This document shows, piece by piece, positions 7,020-15,453 of a stretch of 46,427 nt of DNA. Position 1 is the first letter of the stretch; every line of letters starts with the position of its first letter. The position numbers were made by a program, and so were the translations under genes. The DNA is from JAGOME01 sp039812375. Lineage in GTDB: Bacteria > Actinomycetota > Actinomycetes > Actinomycetales > Dermatophilaceae. The stretch spans positions 1 to 46,427 of the forward strand of contig JBDIAO010000016.1 of assembly GCA_039812375.1 (NCBI GenBank), in the 5' to 3' direction. Below the pieces are notes generated by a model. The model was not told where the DNA came from, did no database searches, and worked only from the letters and a program-made list of their open reading frames with translations.

Positions 7020-8207
7020 GTGACCGAGAGGAGCGCACCTAGCCCCGGCAGCCACGCCTCCGATCTCGAGCCGAACGGTGACGAGCCATTCGCCCTTGGG
7101 ACGGCCGGCTTGGACATCGACCGATTCGACCCCGACTACCGCGCCTGGCTGGACGGCGCCATCCGGACTCTGCGCGCCGAGGGGACCCGCTCGGCGGACA
7201 CCCACCTGCGCTCGGTGCCGTTGCTGTGTGCAGCCGGGATCGACATCTACCTCAAGGACGAGTCGACCCACCCGACCGGCTCACTTAAGCACCGGCTCGC
7301 CCGTTCCCTGTTCCTCCATGCCCTGACTAACGGGTGGATCAAGCCCGGCAAGCCGATCATCGAGGCATCCAGCGGATCGACTGCTGTCTCCGAGGCGTAC
7401 TTCGCCCGACTCATCGGCAACCCGTTCATCGCGGTCATCGCGCGCAGCACCGCGGCCGAGAAGATCCGGCTCATCCGGGCCCAGCGAGGGCAGTGCCACT
7501 TCGTCGACGATCCCAACGAGGTTTACCAGGTATCGGCTCGGCTCGCGACGGAGACCGGCGGGCACTTCATGGACCAGTTCACCCATGCCGAGCGGGCGAC
7601 GGACTGGCGGGGCAACAACAACATCGCCGAGTCGATCTATCGGCAGATGGCCTGTGAGCGTTTCCCGGAGCCGACGTGGATCGTCACCACCGCGGGGACC
7701 GGGGGCACGTCGGCGACGATCGCCCGTTACGTCCGCTACTCCGGTCGCGCCGCCGGGATCTGTGTGGCAGACCCGGAGAACTCGGCGTTCATCCTCGGCT
7801 GGGCACAGAACGATCCGAGCGTGACGACATCGCTCCCCTCCCGGATCGAGGGAATCGGGCGCCAACGGGTCGAGCCCAGCTTCGTCGGGACGGCTGTCGA
7901 CCGGATGATCCGTGTTCCCGACGCGGCATCCATCGCGACGATGCACGTCGTCGAGGAGCTCCTCGGGGTCAGGGTCGGCGCATCGACCGGCACCGGACTG
8001 TGGGCCTGTTTCCGGATCGCTCACGAGATGATCGCCGCTGGACACACGGGCAGCATCGTCACGCTGCTCTGCGACGGTGGCGAGCGATACGCCGACAAGT
8101 ACTACAACCCCGACTGGCTCGTCGAGCAGGGGCTCGATCCCGAGCCACACCGGAGCCGTCTACAAGCCTTCCTCGACGCACCTGGCGAGGCTGCGGCCCG
8201 CCGGTGA
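7020..8207 (+). CDS. PLP-dependent cysteine synthase-family protein, L-cysteine desulfhydrase (Cds1)-like
   Basis: 395 residues of the fold-type II (tryptophan synthase beta) PLP family. The Schiff-base Lys90 sits in ESTHPTGSLKHRLA, the substrate loop is ASSGSTAVS, and a Gly-rich phosphate loop TTAGTGGTSAT follows near residue 225. The pattern RSADTHL...DESTHPTGSLKHRLARSLF resembles, from memory, mycobacterial Cds1 (Rv3684), which releases H2S, pyruvate and ammonia from cysteine; a cysteine-synthase role is the alternative. The GTG at 7020 is chosen because upstream sequence is the palindrome region; a leaderless start is plausible. The stop overlaps the permease start (GTGA). Confidence 0.85.
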   Translation: MTERSAPSPGSHASDLEPNGDEPFALGTAGLDIDRFDPDYRAWLDGAIRTLRAEGTRSADTHLRSVPLLCAAGIDIYLKDESTHPTGSLKHRLARSLFLHALTNGWIKPGKPIIEASSGSTAVSEAYFARLIGNPFIAVIARSTAAEKIRLIRAQRGQCHFVDDPNEVYQVSARLATETGGHFMDQFTHAERATDWRGNNNIAESIYRQMACERFPEPTWIVTTAGTGGTSATIARYVRYSGRAAGICVADPENSAFILGWAQNDPSVTTSLPSRIEGIGRQRVEPSFVGTAVDRMIRVPDAASIATMHVVEELLGVRVGASTGTGLWACFRIAHEMIAAGHTGSIVTLLCDGGERYADKYYNPDWLVEQGLDPEPHRSRLQAFLDAPGEAAARR

Positions 8208-8962
8208 CCGTCAACCCGGGATGGCCGGTCGCGATCGCGATCGGCCTGCTGCTCGTGGTCACCGTGGTCATGTATGCCGTCGGCAGCCTCCCCAAACCCG
8301 GCTCCACGCTCTTCGCTGCGGCTCGCGCGATCGTTCAGCTCAGCCTGGCCGCGCTCATCATCACCGCAGTCATCGGCTCGCTGGCGCTGTCGGTGATGCT
8401 GCTGCTCGTCATGTTCAGCATCGCAGTCGTCACGACAGTGCGCCGGATCGAGGCGAGAGCGTCGTGGCCGTGGGCAACAGTGGCCATGCTCGCCGGACTA
8501 CTCCCGGTGCTCGCGATCATCCTGCTCACCCGGACCGTGCCGACAAGCGGGATCTCCCTCATCCCGATCGTCGGCATCCTCGCCGGCAACACGATGAACG
8601 GACATACCCTCGTCGGCCGGCGTGCCTTCGCCGCGCTGCGCGAGGAGAAGGGACAGTACGAGGCGGCCCTCTCGCTGGGATTCACCCGGGCACAGGCGAT
8701 CACCGAGGTCATTCATCGCCGAGTCCCAGAAGCCCTCATACCGGGCCTGGACCAGGTGCGCACGGCAGGGGTCGTCACGCTACCCGGGGCGTTCATCGGA
8801 GTCCTCCTCGGCGGCGGCTCCCCAGCGCAAGCCGCAGCCGCCCAGATCCTCGTCCTGATCGGCATCATGGCCGCCCAGACGACGACAGCGGTCGTCGCCG
8901 AACGCCTCATCGCACAGGCTCGCCTGCTCCCACCTGACCTCCGAGACTCCCTGCACGGCTGA
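8204..8962 (+). CDS. FetB/UPF0014 family ABC transporter permease
   Basis: 252 residues, almost entirely hydrophobic, with about seven predicted membrane segments. Family blocks are visible: RAIVQLSLAALI, the cytoplasmic SLIPIVGILAGNTMNG, EAALSLGFTRAQA and the ending PGAFIGVLLGGGSPAQAA. FetB in E. coli partners with ATPase FetA and is linked to iron export and peroxide resistance. No FetA-type ATPase is adjacent here, so the energising subunit must be elsewhere or the protein works differently. The GTG start overlaps the desulfhydrase stop by GTGA, indicating tight coupling of the two products. Confidence 0.88.
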   Translation: MTVNPGWPVAIAIGLLLVVTVVMYAVGSLPKPGSTLFAAARAIVQLSLAALIITAVIGSLALSVMLLLVMFSIAVVTTVRRIEARASWPWATVAMLAGLLPVLAIILLTRTVPTSGISLIPIVGILAGNTMNGHTLVGRRAFAALREEKGQYEAALSLGFTRAQAITEVIHRRVPEALIPGLDQVRTAGVVTLPGAFIGVLLGGGSPAQAAAAQILVLIGIMAAQTTTAVVAERLIAQARLLPPDLRDSLHG

Positions 8963-9037
8963 CCCCGGGGGGTAACGGGGGGTGCGCTGCGGTCTCGGTC
9001 CTCGTTCTCGTTGTCGGTATCGCTCTGGCGCCGGCGT
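8963..9037. other. Short convergent gap, permease / trmD
   Basis: A 75-bp gap between converging stop codons. A short GC-rich inverted pattern (ACCCC-GG-GGGGT) near 8963-8975 is the only structure seen. No clear terminator. Confidence 0.3.
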
Positions 9038-10261
9038 TCAGCAGGGTGCCGCCGTGCTCTGCTTCCTCACCCGGCGCTCCTTGACCATCTCGATCGTCCC
9101 GGGGTATCGCGGGTCGCCTGCACCCCGACGGTAACCAGCCTTGCGGTAGAGCCGCTGGTTGCGTTCGCTGCGCGCACCGGTGACCAACCAGAACCGCTCG
9201 ATGCCCTGCGGCGCCTGCGCTTCGGCGAAAGCGAGCAGCTCGCGGCCGATCCCACGGCCGGCCAAGTCCGGAGCCACCATGAACCGGGCGATCTCCCACG
9301 CGTGCGCGTCGTCTGGTGCCACCCGGGCCCGCACCGAGGCCACGAGCCGACCGCTGGAACGCCACACCCAGGTCCGGAAGGCGGTGATCCCCGCACGGAC
9401 CTCCTCGAGTCCCTCGACCAGCGGCGGAATCTCCCACGAGTCGTTGGCCCGCCCTTCGGGCACCCAGCAGGCTCGCTGCAGCACGAGCAGCTCCGCGGCA
9501 TCTGCGGGCGTGGCCGACGCTCCGTCGAGATCCGCGAGGGTTCCGAGAGTCGCCGAGACCGGGAGGAGGTCAGGGCGGCGGGCGGCGGTGCGTTCGCGTC
9601 GCCGAATCTGCCGCCAGGCCGCGATGGCGCCGTGGTCTCCGGAGAGCAGCACCGCCGGCACGTCGCGAACGGTGGTCCCGTCGTCCCACGACGCTGGCCT
9701 GGTGTAGACGGGATACTCCAGGAGCCCGCCCTCGTGGGACTCCTCGACGAGAGAGTCGGGGTTGCCGATGACGCCGGGAAGGAGCCGGACGATGGCCTCG
9801 GTCATCGCGAGCACAGCGACCTCGCCGCCGCCCAGGACGTAGTCACCCAAAGAGACCACGCTCACCGGCATCTGCTGAGCGGCATACTCGTAGACCCGTT
9901 CGTCGATGCCCTCGTATCGGCCGCAGGCGAACGCCAGCCACGGTTCCTTCGCCAGTTCGCGCGCCATCGCCTGGGTGAAGCGCACCCCACCCGGTCCGGG
10001 GACGACAAGGTGGGGCCGCTGCCCCGGCTCGCCGTCTCGACCGACGTGGTCGAGGGCCTCCGCCCACGGCTGCGGCGTCATGACCATGCCGGCTCCACCT
10101 CCGAAGGGAGTGTCGTCGACCGTGCGGCGGCGGTCATGGGTGAAGTCGCGCAGGTCGTGCACATGCACATCGAGCGTGCCGGCGGCTCTGGCTCGGCCGA
10201 TGAGCGAGAGCTCCAGGGGTGCCAGGTAGTCGGGGAAGATCGTCACGACGTCGAGGCGCAC
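9038..10261 (-). CDS. trmD: tRNA (guanine37-N1)-methyltransferase fused to a GNAT acetyltransferase
   Basis: 407 residues, against about 230-250 for TrmD alone. Residues 1-~230 are TrmD: RLDVVTIFPDYL at the start, CGRYEGIDERV near 114, the trefoil-knot motif SLGDYVLGGGE (137-147) and GNPDSLVEESH (166-176). After a linker, residues ~250-395 form a GNAT domain with motif A RFMVAPDLAGRGIGRELL (acetyl-CoA loop GRGIG near 335) and NQRLYRKAGYRR. TrmD makes m1G37, which prevents +1 frameshifting. The frame is continuous. GTG 10261 has a GAGGGG site just upstream that overlaps the rimM stop. The acetyl target is unknown. Confidence 0.93.
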   Translation of the reverse strand: MRLDVVTIFPDYLAPLELSLIGRARAAGTLDVHVHDLRDFTHDRRRTVDDTPFGGGAGMVMTPQPWAEALDHVGRDGEPGQRPHLVVPGPGGVRFTQAMARELAKEPWLAFACGRYEGIDERVYEYAAQQMPVSVVSLGDYVLGGGEVAVLAMTEAIVRLLPGVIGNPDSLVEESHEGGLLEYPVYTRPASWDDGTTVRDVPAVLLSGDHGAIAAWRQIRRRERTAARRPDLLPVSATLGTLADLDGASATPADAAELLVLQRACWVPEGRANDSWEIPPLVEGLEEVRAGITAFRTWVWRSSGRLVASVRARVAPDDAHAWEIARFMVAPDLAGRGIGRELLAFAEAQAPQGIERFWLVTGARSERNQRLYRKAGYRRGAGDPRYPGTIEMVKERRVRKQSTAAPC

Positions 10262-10271
10262 GGCATACCCC

Positions 10272-10820
10272 TCACTCGGCGAGATCGAACAGACCGGGGG
10301 GTGCGTCGACGACGACCCGCCCGCCCGCGACGTCAACCTGCGGCACGATAGCGGTGACGAAGGGGACGAGAGCCTGCCGCCCATCGGCGAGCTGGATCGT
10401 CAGCAGGTCCTGGGCGGCACCGACGGTCAAAGCGCTCACCTGCCCGATCGGGGCCCCGCCCGGGTCGTATGCCGTCAACCCGACGAGGTCATGCTCATAC
10501 CAGCCCTCGTCCGCCACCGCATCATCGCCAGGGCCGGGCTGGACGTGCAGCAAGGTTCCACGCAGGGACTCTGCGCCGGTGCGGTCCGGGATTTCCTCGA
10601 ATGCGAGCAACCACTTGCCGCCATGCACCCGGGCGCTGCGTACGCTGAGCGTATGGGGCACGCCGGTGCCGGGCTCGGCCACGGTCACCAGGACCGCACC
10701 GGGCGCGAACCGTCCGTGCGGGTCGTCGGTGCGTGCCTCGACGGTCACCTCGCCGCGCAGCCCGTGCGGCTTGCCGATCCGGGCCACGAGGACGAGCCCG
10801 GGACCGCTCACGTCCCTCAC
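10272..10820 (-). CDS. rimM: Ribosome maturation factor RimM
   Basis: 182 residues. The N-terminal half has LVLVARIGKPHGLRGEV and the KWLLAFEEIPDRTGAESLRG block; the C-terminal half is a PRC barrel beginning EGWYEHDLVGL and ending ALVPFVTAIVPQVD, then the usual PPGLFDL. RimM binds S19 and the 30S head during late assembly. It lies between khpA and trmD, the standard rpsP-khpA-rimM-trmD order, and its stop is 10 bp before the trmD start. Confidence 0.97.
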   Translation of the reverse strand: MRDVSGPGLVLVARIGKPHGLRGEVTVEARTDDPHGRFAPGAVLVTVAEPGTGVPHTLSVRSARVHGGKWLLAFEEIPDRTGAESLRGTLLHVQPGPGDDAVADEGWYEHDLVGLTAYDPGGAPIGQVSALTVGAAQDLLTIQLADGRQALVPFVTAIVPQVDVAGGRVVVDAPPGLFDLAE

Positions 10821-10856
10821 TTGCTTCGTGCTGTCAGGGCCAGCAACGTACCGAAC

Positions 10857-11099
10857 TCAGCGCACCCGGTCGGTGTCGACGATGTCGATCCGCACCGGGC
10901 GGCCACCGGCCAAGGCGCTCATGACGGTGCGCAGCGCGCTCGCAGTGCGCCCTGATCGGCCGATGATGCGGCCGAGGTCGTCAGGGTGCACCCGGACCTC
11001 GAGCAACTCGCCGCGGCGCACGTCCTTGCTGCGCACCGTGACGTCGTTCTTGTGGTCGACGATCCCGGTGACCAAGTGCTCCAGAGCCTCTTCGAGCAT
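10857..11099 (-). CDS. khpA: KH-domain RNA-binding protein KhpA
   Basis: 80 residues with a single KH domain. The GxxG loop lies in DLGRIIGRSGRTASALRTVM, and the protein starts MLEEALEHLVTGIVDH, exactly the KhpA pattern. KhpA pairs with KhpB/Jag in several Gram-positives as a broad RNA chaperone affecting cell elongation and division. ATG 11099 lies 7 bp after the rpsP stop; longer in-frame readings run backwards through rpsP and are not credible. Confidence 0.95.
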   Translation of the reverse strand: MLEEALEHLVTGIVDHKNDVTVRSKDVRRGELLEVRVHPDDLGRIIGRSGRTASALRTVMSALAGGRPVRIDIVDTDRVR

Positions 11100-11106
11100 G
11101 ACCGGT

Positions 11107-11547
11107 TCAGGCCTGCTCGGCGGCTGCCTCGGCGCCGGCTGCCTCGGCGCCGGCTGCCTCGCCCGCCGGTGCCGGCGCGTCGTCAGGCGTGTTCGCCGCC
11201 TTCCGACGCGGCGTCGGGCCCGAGTCGGCCGTCTTCTTGCCAGCGGCGGCCACCGCCGCTTCGTAGAGTTCCTTCTTGCCCGGCTTTGCCGGCGCCACCA
11301 GGACAGCGCCGTCGGCATACTTCTTCAAGAGCGCCGCGACGGCCTCGGTCGGCTGGGCACCGTTGGCGATCCAGTGGTTCGCTCGCTCGATGTCGATCTC
11401 GATGAGCGAGGGCTCCTGGGTGGGGTGGTACTTGCCGATCTCCTCAATGGCCCGACCGTCACGCTTAGTGCGGCTGTCCATGACGACGACGCGATAGAAG
11501 GGGGCGCGGATCTTGCCCATCCGCTTGAGGCGAATCCTGACGGCCAC
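11107..11547 (-). CDS. rpsP: 30S ribosomal protein S16 with Ala-rich C-terminal extension
   Basis: 146 residues. Residues 1-~85 are S16: VAVRIRLKRMGKIRAPFYRVVV, then EIGKYHPTQEPSLIEID. The remaining ~60 residues are an Ala/Pro/Glu-rich tail ending in three near-copies of a five-residue AEAAG unit, encoded by a 15-bp DNA repeat at about 11115-11160. Such tails are frequent in actinobacterial S16 and vary quickly. The GTG at 11547 is preceded by GAGGA. It heads the rpsP-khpA-rimM-trmD operon behind a candidate promoter and a leader of ~120 nt. Confidence 0.97.
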   Translation of the reverse strand: MAVRIRLKRMGKIRAPFYRVVVMDSRTKRDGRAIEEIGKYHPTQEPSLIEIDIERANHWIANGAQPTEAVAALLKKYADGAVLVAPAKPGKKELYEAAVAAAGKKTADSGPTPRRKAANTPDDAPAPAGEAAGAEAAGAEAAAEQA

Positions 11548-11677
11548 GAGGGTCGTCCTCCATTCCTGATCTGGTGGACACGGCGAGACCGCGGGGAGAA
11601 TCACGCGGGGTACCGATGCCCAGGGGTAGGCATCCAGCGTCGGGGGAAGACCCGCGCCGAAAGGTGTACGGCGACAC

Positions 11678-11707
11678 ATTCTGCCAGAGGTTGCGACCTG
11701 GCTCGAA
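11678..11707 (-). promoter_or_regulatory. Candidate rpsP operon promoter
   Basis: Minus strand: -35-like TTCGAG (11707-11702), 18-bp spacer, -10-like CAGAAT (11683-11678) in a CTGGCAGAATGTG context. Transcription would start near 11671, leaving a leader of roughly 120 nt. Within the leader a 6-bp hairpin (GATGCC/GGCATC) is possible. Confidence 0.45.
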
Positions 11708-11739
11708 CCGGGTGCCTCAGCGACGATGGGTGCCTGCCC

Positions 11740-11764
11740 CGTCGAGCAGTGCCTATCCTCGACG
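11740..11764 (-). terminator. Possible terminator hairpin after the amidohydrolase gene
   Basis: Arms CGTCGAG (11740-11746) and CTCGACG (11758-11764) give a 7-bp stem with an 11-base loop directly after the amidohydrolase stop. There is no U-tract, as is common in high-GC genomes. Weak evidence. Confidence 0.3.
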
Positions 11765-11769
11765 AGTGC

Positions 11770-12873
11770 CTACGGTGCGTCCGCGCCCGAGACGATGACC
11801 CCGCGCAGGACGATCGCCGCGGGCTCGTGGAGCACGTTGATGTCCGCGCGCGGGTCCCGCGCAAGCACGATGAGGTCGGCGTCCTCACCTTCGACCAGCC
11901 CGGGCCGCCCCAACCAGGAGCGCGCCGCCCAGGTTGCCGCGGCGAGGGCCTGCGTGACCGACAATCCGGCACGGGTCAACTCCACCGCCTCGTGGGCGAC
12001 CAGGCCGTGCCGCAGGGACCCTCCGGCGTCGGTGCCCACATAGATCGGCACCCCTGCGTCGTGGGCGGCTGCGACCGTCTCGTAACGCCGGGTGTGCAGG
12101 TCGATCATGTGCCGGGCGTAGCCGGGGAACTTCCCCTGCGCGCCCTGGGCGATCGAAGGGAAGGTGGCGATGTTGACCAGGGTCGGCACGATCGCGATCT
12201 GCTGCCTAGCGAACATCTCGATGGTCTCCGGGAGCAGCCCGGTGGCATGCTCGATGCAGTCCGTCCCCGCAGCAGCGAACTGACGCAAGGACTCCTCGCC
12301 GAAGCAGTGCGCCGTCGTGCGGGCTCCCTCCTCGTGAGCGGCCTCGACGGCGGCGACGACGGCCCAGTCCGGCCAGCATGGTGCAAGATCACCGCTGTCC
12401 CGGTCGATCCAGTCTCCGACCAGCTTGACCCAGCCGTCCCCGGCTCGGGCCTCCAAGCGCACCCGGGCGACAAGATCCTCGGGCTCAATCTCCCAGCCGA
12501 AGTTGCGGATGTAGCGCCTGGTACGAGCGATGTGCCGCCCGGCGCGAATGATCTTCGGAAGCTCCGGACGGTCGTCGATCCACCTGGTGTCACCGGGCTG
12601 CCCTGCGTCGCGGATGAGCAGCGTTCCCGCCGCCCGGTCACCGAGGACTTGCGCGTGCGCCGTGGCCCGGTCGACCACGCCGCCAGCATCGAGACCTACG
12701 TGGCAGTGCGCGTCGACCAACCCCGGCAGCACCCAGCCGTCGACCCGGGTGACCTCGTGGTGCAGGCCGCTCGGCTCCTCGAAGGTGATCTGGCCCCCGA
12801 TGACCCACGCCTGGTCACGCACCTCGTCGGCACCGATGAGGATCGGACCAGTCAGGTGCAACACCGTCGCCAT
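11770..12873 (-). CDS. Amidohydrolase family protein (metal-dependent)
   Basis: 367 residues of the amidohydrolase superfamily. The metal-binding HxH is in GLVDAHCHVGLD (His56, His58), a possible carbamylated Lys is in DGWVKLVGDW, further ligands in RTTAHCFGEES and CIEHATGLL, and the catalytic Asp in YVGTDAGGSLRHGL. This arrangement resembles imidazolonepropionase/prolidase-like amidohydrolases; the substrate cannot be read from sequence. It has no signal peptide. It lies downstream of an alpha/beta hydrolase, inserted between ffh and rpsP, which are usually closer together. Confidence 0.88.
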   Translation of the reverse strand: MATVLHLTGPILIGADEVRDQAWVIGGQITFEEPSGLHHEVTRVDGWVLPGLVDAHCHVGLDAGGVVDRATAHAQVLGDRAAGTLLIRDAGQPGDTRWIDDRPELPKIIRAGRHIARTRRYIRNFGWEIEPEDLVARVRLEARAGDGWVKLVGDWIDRDSGDLAPCWPDWAVVAAVEAAHEEGARTTAHCFGEESLRQFAAAGTDCIEHATGLLPETIEMFARQQIAIVPTLVNIATFPSIAQGAQGKFPGYARHMIDLHTRRYETVAAAHDAGVPIYVGTDAGGSLRHGLVAHEAVELTRAGLSVTQALAAATWAARSWLGRPGLVEGEDADLIVLARDPRADINVLHEPAAIVLRGVIVSGADAP

Positions 12874-12951
12874 GTGTCGACGATATCCGGGTGCGCCGAG
12901 TCGTCGGGGACCGACGGCATACTGGAGTGCGCGCGCAGCGAATCCCCCGGT
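12874..12951. other. Gap between the alpha/beta hydrolase and amidohydrolase genes
   Basis: 78 bp. It contains one intergenic copy of the octamer CGGCATAC (12915-12922). A possible -10 (TATCGT) six bases before the amidohydrolase ATG suggests a leaderless start, but no -35 is visible. Confidence 0.3.
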
Positions 12952-13776
12952 TCAGCTGGGCCGTGAGCGCACCAGGCGTCTGAGGGTCTCGACGACCACG
13001 CCTGGGGCATCGGTGTGCACCCAGTGCGCGGCTCCTTTGACCGTGACCTGCCGCACCGCGGGGAAGAACCTCCGCATCACCTCGGCGTCCGACTCGCGCA
13101 CGTAGTTCGACTCGGCACCGTTGAGCCAGACCACCGGACCGGGGTATGCCGTCCGCTGTCCGGGAACATAGGGGAAGCTCGCGATGACCGAACCACTCCC
13201 CAGCGCGGCATCGGCGGCGACGAGGTCGAGGTTGATCTGCCAGTGCCACTCGGTGCCTTCCCGGCGCAGATTCTGCAGCAGGAACGCCTTGACGGCGGGA
13301 TCGGCCTCAACAAACCTCGCCTCGGCGTCCGCCCGGGTCGTCAGGTCCGGAAGCGGTAGGGCCCGCATCTCCTCGATGTAGCCACCGAAGCGGTGCAGGT
13401 CGCCATAGCTCTTGGGCGCAATGTCGACGACACACAATGCCGAGACGAGCTCGGGGTGGTCGAGGGCGAGGACCATCGCCGTCTTGCCGCCCAGAGAGTG
13501 CCCGACCACGACCCAGGTCTCCCCAGGAGCGATGGTCGTCAACGTGTCACGCACGCTGGCGGCATACCCTTCGAAGGAAAATCGGGTCGACCACGGTGAC
13601 CGGCCGTGGTCAGGCAGGTCGAGGAGCATGCACCGGGCATCGGTCCCGGCCGGCCCGGCGAGGGCCTTGGCGATCTGGGACCAGTTGCGTCCCTGTCCGA
13701 ACAGCCCGTGCAAGAAGGCGACCCTCGTCCCGGCCGTCCCGATCGAGACGGTGTGCAGCATGCCCGGCCCACTCAC
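12952..13776 (-). CDS. Alpha/beta fold hydrolase
   Basis: 274 residues with the alpha/beta hydrolase core: oxyanion loop FLHGLFGQGRNW, the strand-turn LLDLPDHGRSPW, nucleophile elbow VGHSLGGKTAM (Ser94) and a late His in KGAAHWVHTDAP near residue 254. The layout and the LFGQGRNW/DHGRSPWS blocks resemble the small cytoplasmic esterase YbfF; the natural substrate is unknown. It lies 18 bp after ffh, over whose stop codon a small hairpin (TGGCCG/CGGCCA, 13788-13804) can form. Confidence 0.9.
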   Translation of the reverse strand: MSGPGMLHTVSIGTAGTRVAFLHGLFGQGRNWSQIAKALAGPAGTDARCMLLDLPDHGRSPWSTRFSFEGYAASVRDTLTTIAPGETWVVVGHSLGGKTAMVLALDHPELVSALCVVDIAPKSYGDLHRFGGYIEEMRALPLPDLTTRADAEARFVEADPAVKAFLLQNLRREGTEWHWQINLDLVAADAALGSGSVIASFPYVPGQRTAYPGPVVWLNGAESNYVRESDAEVMRRFFPAVRQVTVKGAAHWVHTDAPGVVVETLRRLVRSRPS

Positions 13777-13794
13777 TGGAGGCTCACTGGCCGA

Positions 13795-15402
13795 TCACCG
13801 GCCAAGGTACTTCTCGAAGCCGGGGGGCAGGTTCTTCATGTCGAGGACCGAGGGGTCGAGCCGATCGGTGCCCGAGGGCGCGCCGAACGAGCTCCCACTG
13901 CGTGCCGCGGCAGGGCGCTGCGCCGCCGCCCGCTCCTCGGCCGCCCGCTTGGCCGGGTTGCCCGACTTCGACTTCTTGCGCTGCGGGGCCTGCTGGCGAC
14001 CCCTGCGGCCGGGGCCCCCCATCCCGGGCAGGCTCGGCATTCCCGGGATACTGCCGCCACGGGCGAGGGACTTCATCATCTTCTGCGCCTCACCGAAGCG
14101 CTCGAGGAGTTGGTTGACCTCACTCGCACTGACCCCGGAGCCTTTGGCGATCCGGGCCCGGCGCGAACCGTTGATCTGCTTGGGGTGGTTGCGCTCGAAA
14201 GGAGTCATCGAGCGCACCATCGCCTCGACCCGATCGAACTCACGCTCGTCGAGCGCGTCGAGCTGGGCCCGCATCTGACCCATGCCGGGCATCATCCCGA
14301 GCATCTGCTTGAGTGAGCCCATCTTCTTGATCGCCGACATCTGCTGCAGGAAGTCGTCGAAGGTGAAGTCCTCTGCGGCGAGGAACTTGCGCTCCATCTC
14401 GGCCGCGTGACCGCGGTCGAAGGCTCGCTCGGCCTGCTCGATGAGGGTGAGCACGTCACCCATGTCGAGGATGCGCGAGGCCATCCGGTCGGGGTGGAAG
14501 ACCTCGAAGTCGGCCACGCCCTCACCGGTGGAGGAGAACATGATCGGGCGTCCGGTGACACTGGCCACCGACAGGGCCGCGCCACCACGGGCATCGCCGT
14601 CGAGCTTGGAGAGCACGACACCGGTGAAGTCGACCCCCTGGAGGAAAGCCTCGGCCGTCTCGACGGCAGCCTGACCGATCATCGCGTCGATGACGAAGAG
14701 GACCTCGTCCGGCGCGATCACCTCGCGGATGTCGGCCGCTTGCTGCATGAGGTTCTCGTCGACGGCCAGGCGGCCGGCGGTGTCGATGATGACGACATCG
14801 TGCTGTTTGCTGCGTGCCTGCTCGACGCCGGCGCGAGCGACCGAGACCGGATCACCGTAGGAGCGGGTTCCCTCGATGCCCTCGACGACGGCGTCGTGCC
14901 CGAAGACGTTGCCCCGTTCCGGTGCGAACACCGGCACCCCGGCGCGCTCACCGACGACCTCGAGCTGGGTCACGGCATTCGGGCGCTGCAGGTCGGCGGC
15001 GACCAGTATCGGTGTGTGGCCCTGGTCCTTGAGCCACCTGCCGAGCTTGCCGGCCAGGGTCGTCTTGCCCGATCCCTGGAGGCCGGCAAGCATGATGACG
15101 GTCGGTGGCTGCTTGGCGAGGCGGATCTGCCGGGTCTGCCCGCCAAGGATTTCGACGAGCTCCTCGTTGACGATCTTGACGACCTGCTGGGCCGGGTTGA
15201 GCGCATCGGAGACCTCGGCGCCCAGGGCCCGCTCTCGCACCCGGGCGGTGAAGTGCTTGACCACCGGCAAGGCGACGTCGGCATCGAGCAGTGCCATGCG
15301 GATGTCGCGGACGGTCTTGTTGACGTCGGACTCCGACAGGCGACCCTTGCTGCGCAGGTTCTTGAAGGTCGCGGTCAGACGATCGGACAGGCTGGTGAAC
15401 AC
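13795..15402 (-). CDS. ffh: Signal recognition particle protein Ffh
   Basis: 535 residues. N domain (1-~95), then the GTPase G domain with G1 LAGLQGSGKTTLAGKL (about 105-120), DTAGRLAVDENLM, TKLDGDARGG-type G4 region, and a Met-rich M domain (MSAIKKMGSLKQMLGMMPGMGQM begins around 370). A Gly/Pro/Arg-rich tail of ~90 residues follows, common in actinobacterial Ffh. It binds 4.5S RNA and nascent signal sequences and docks on FtsY, encoded 3.7 kb upstream in the same direction. Confidence 0.98.
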   Translation of the reverse strand: MFTSLSDRLTATFKNLRSKGRLSESDVNKTVRDIRMALLDADVALPVVKHFTARVRERALGAEVSDALNPAQQVVKIVNEELVEILGGQTRQIRLAKQPPTVIMLAGLQGSGKTTLAGKLGRWLKDQGHTPILVAADLQRPNAVTQLEVVGERAGVPVFAPERGNVFGHDAVVEGIEGTRSYGDPVSVARAGVEQARSKQHDVVIIDTAGRLAVDENLMQQAADIREVIAPDEVLFVIDAMIGQAAVETAEAFLQGVDFTGVVLSKLDGDARGGAALSVASVTGRPIMFSSTGEGVADFEVFHPDRMASRILDMGDVLTLIEQAERAFDRGHAAEMERKFLAAEDFTFDDFLQQMSAIKKMGSLKQMLGMMPGMGQMRAQLDALDEREFDRVEAMVRSMTPFERNHPKQINGSRRARIAKGSGVSASEVNQLLERFGEAQKMMKSLARGGSIPGMPSLPGMGGPGRRGRQQAPQRKKSKSGNPAKRAAEERAAAQRPAAARSGSSFGAPSGTDRLDPSVLDMKNLPPGFEKYLGR

Positions 15403-15453
15403 CGGATAAGGCTAGCCGGGGCCACGCTCCGGCGCCGCGCGCCGCCCGGGGAG

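Noticed and set aside
11695..11715. tRNA-like T-loop (GGTTCGAGCC on the minus strand)
   Set aside because: The flanking bases cannot form the T-stem and no acceptor or anticodon arm is present.
10219..12966. Long plus-strand open frame across rimM, khpA, rpsP and the amidohydrolase
   Set aside because: It covers four well-supported minus-strand genes; composition is that of an antisense shadow.
15403..15453. Hidden frameshifted ACT domains for glnD
   Set aside because: Only 51 bp separate the stop from ffh, far too little for two ACT domains, and the other frames show no such sequence.
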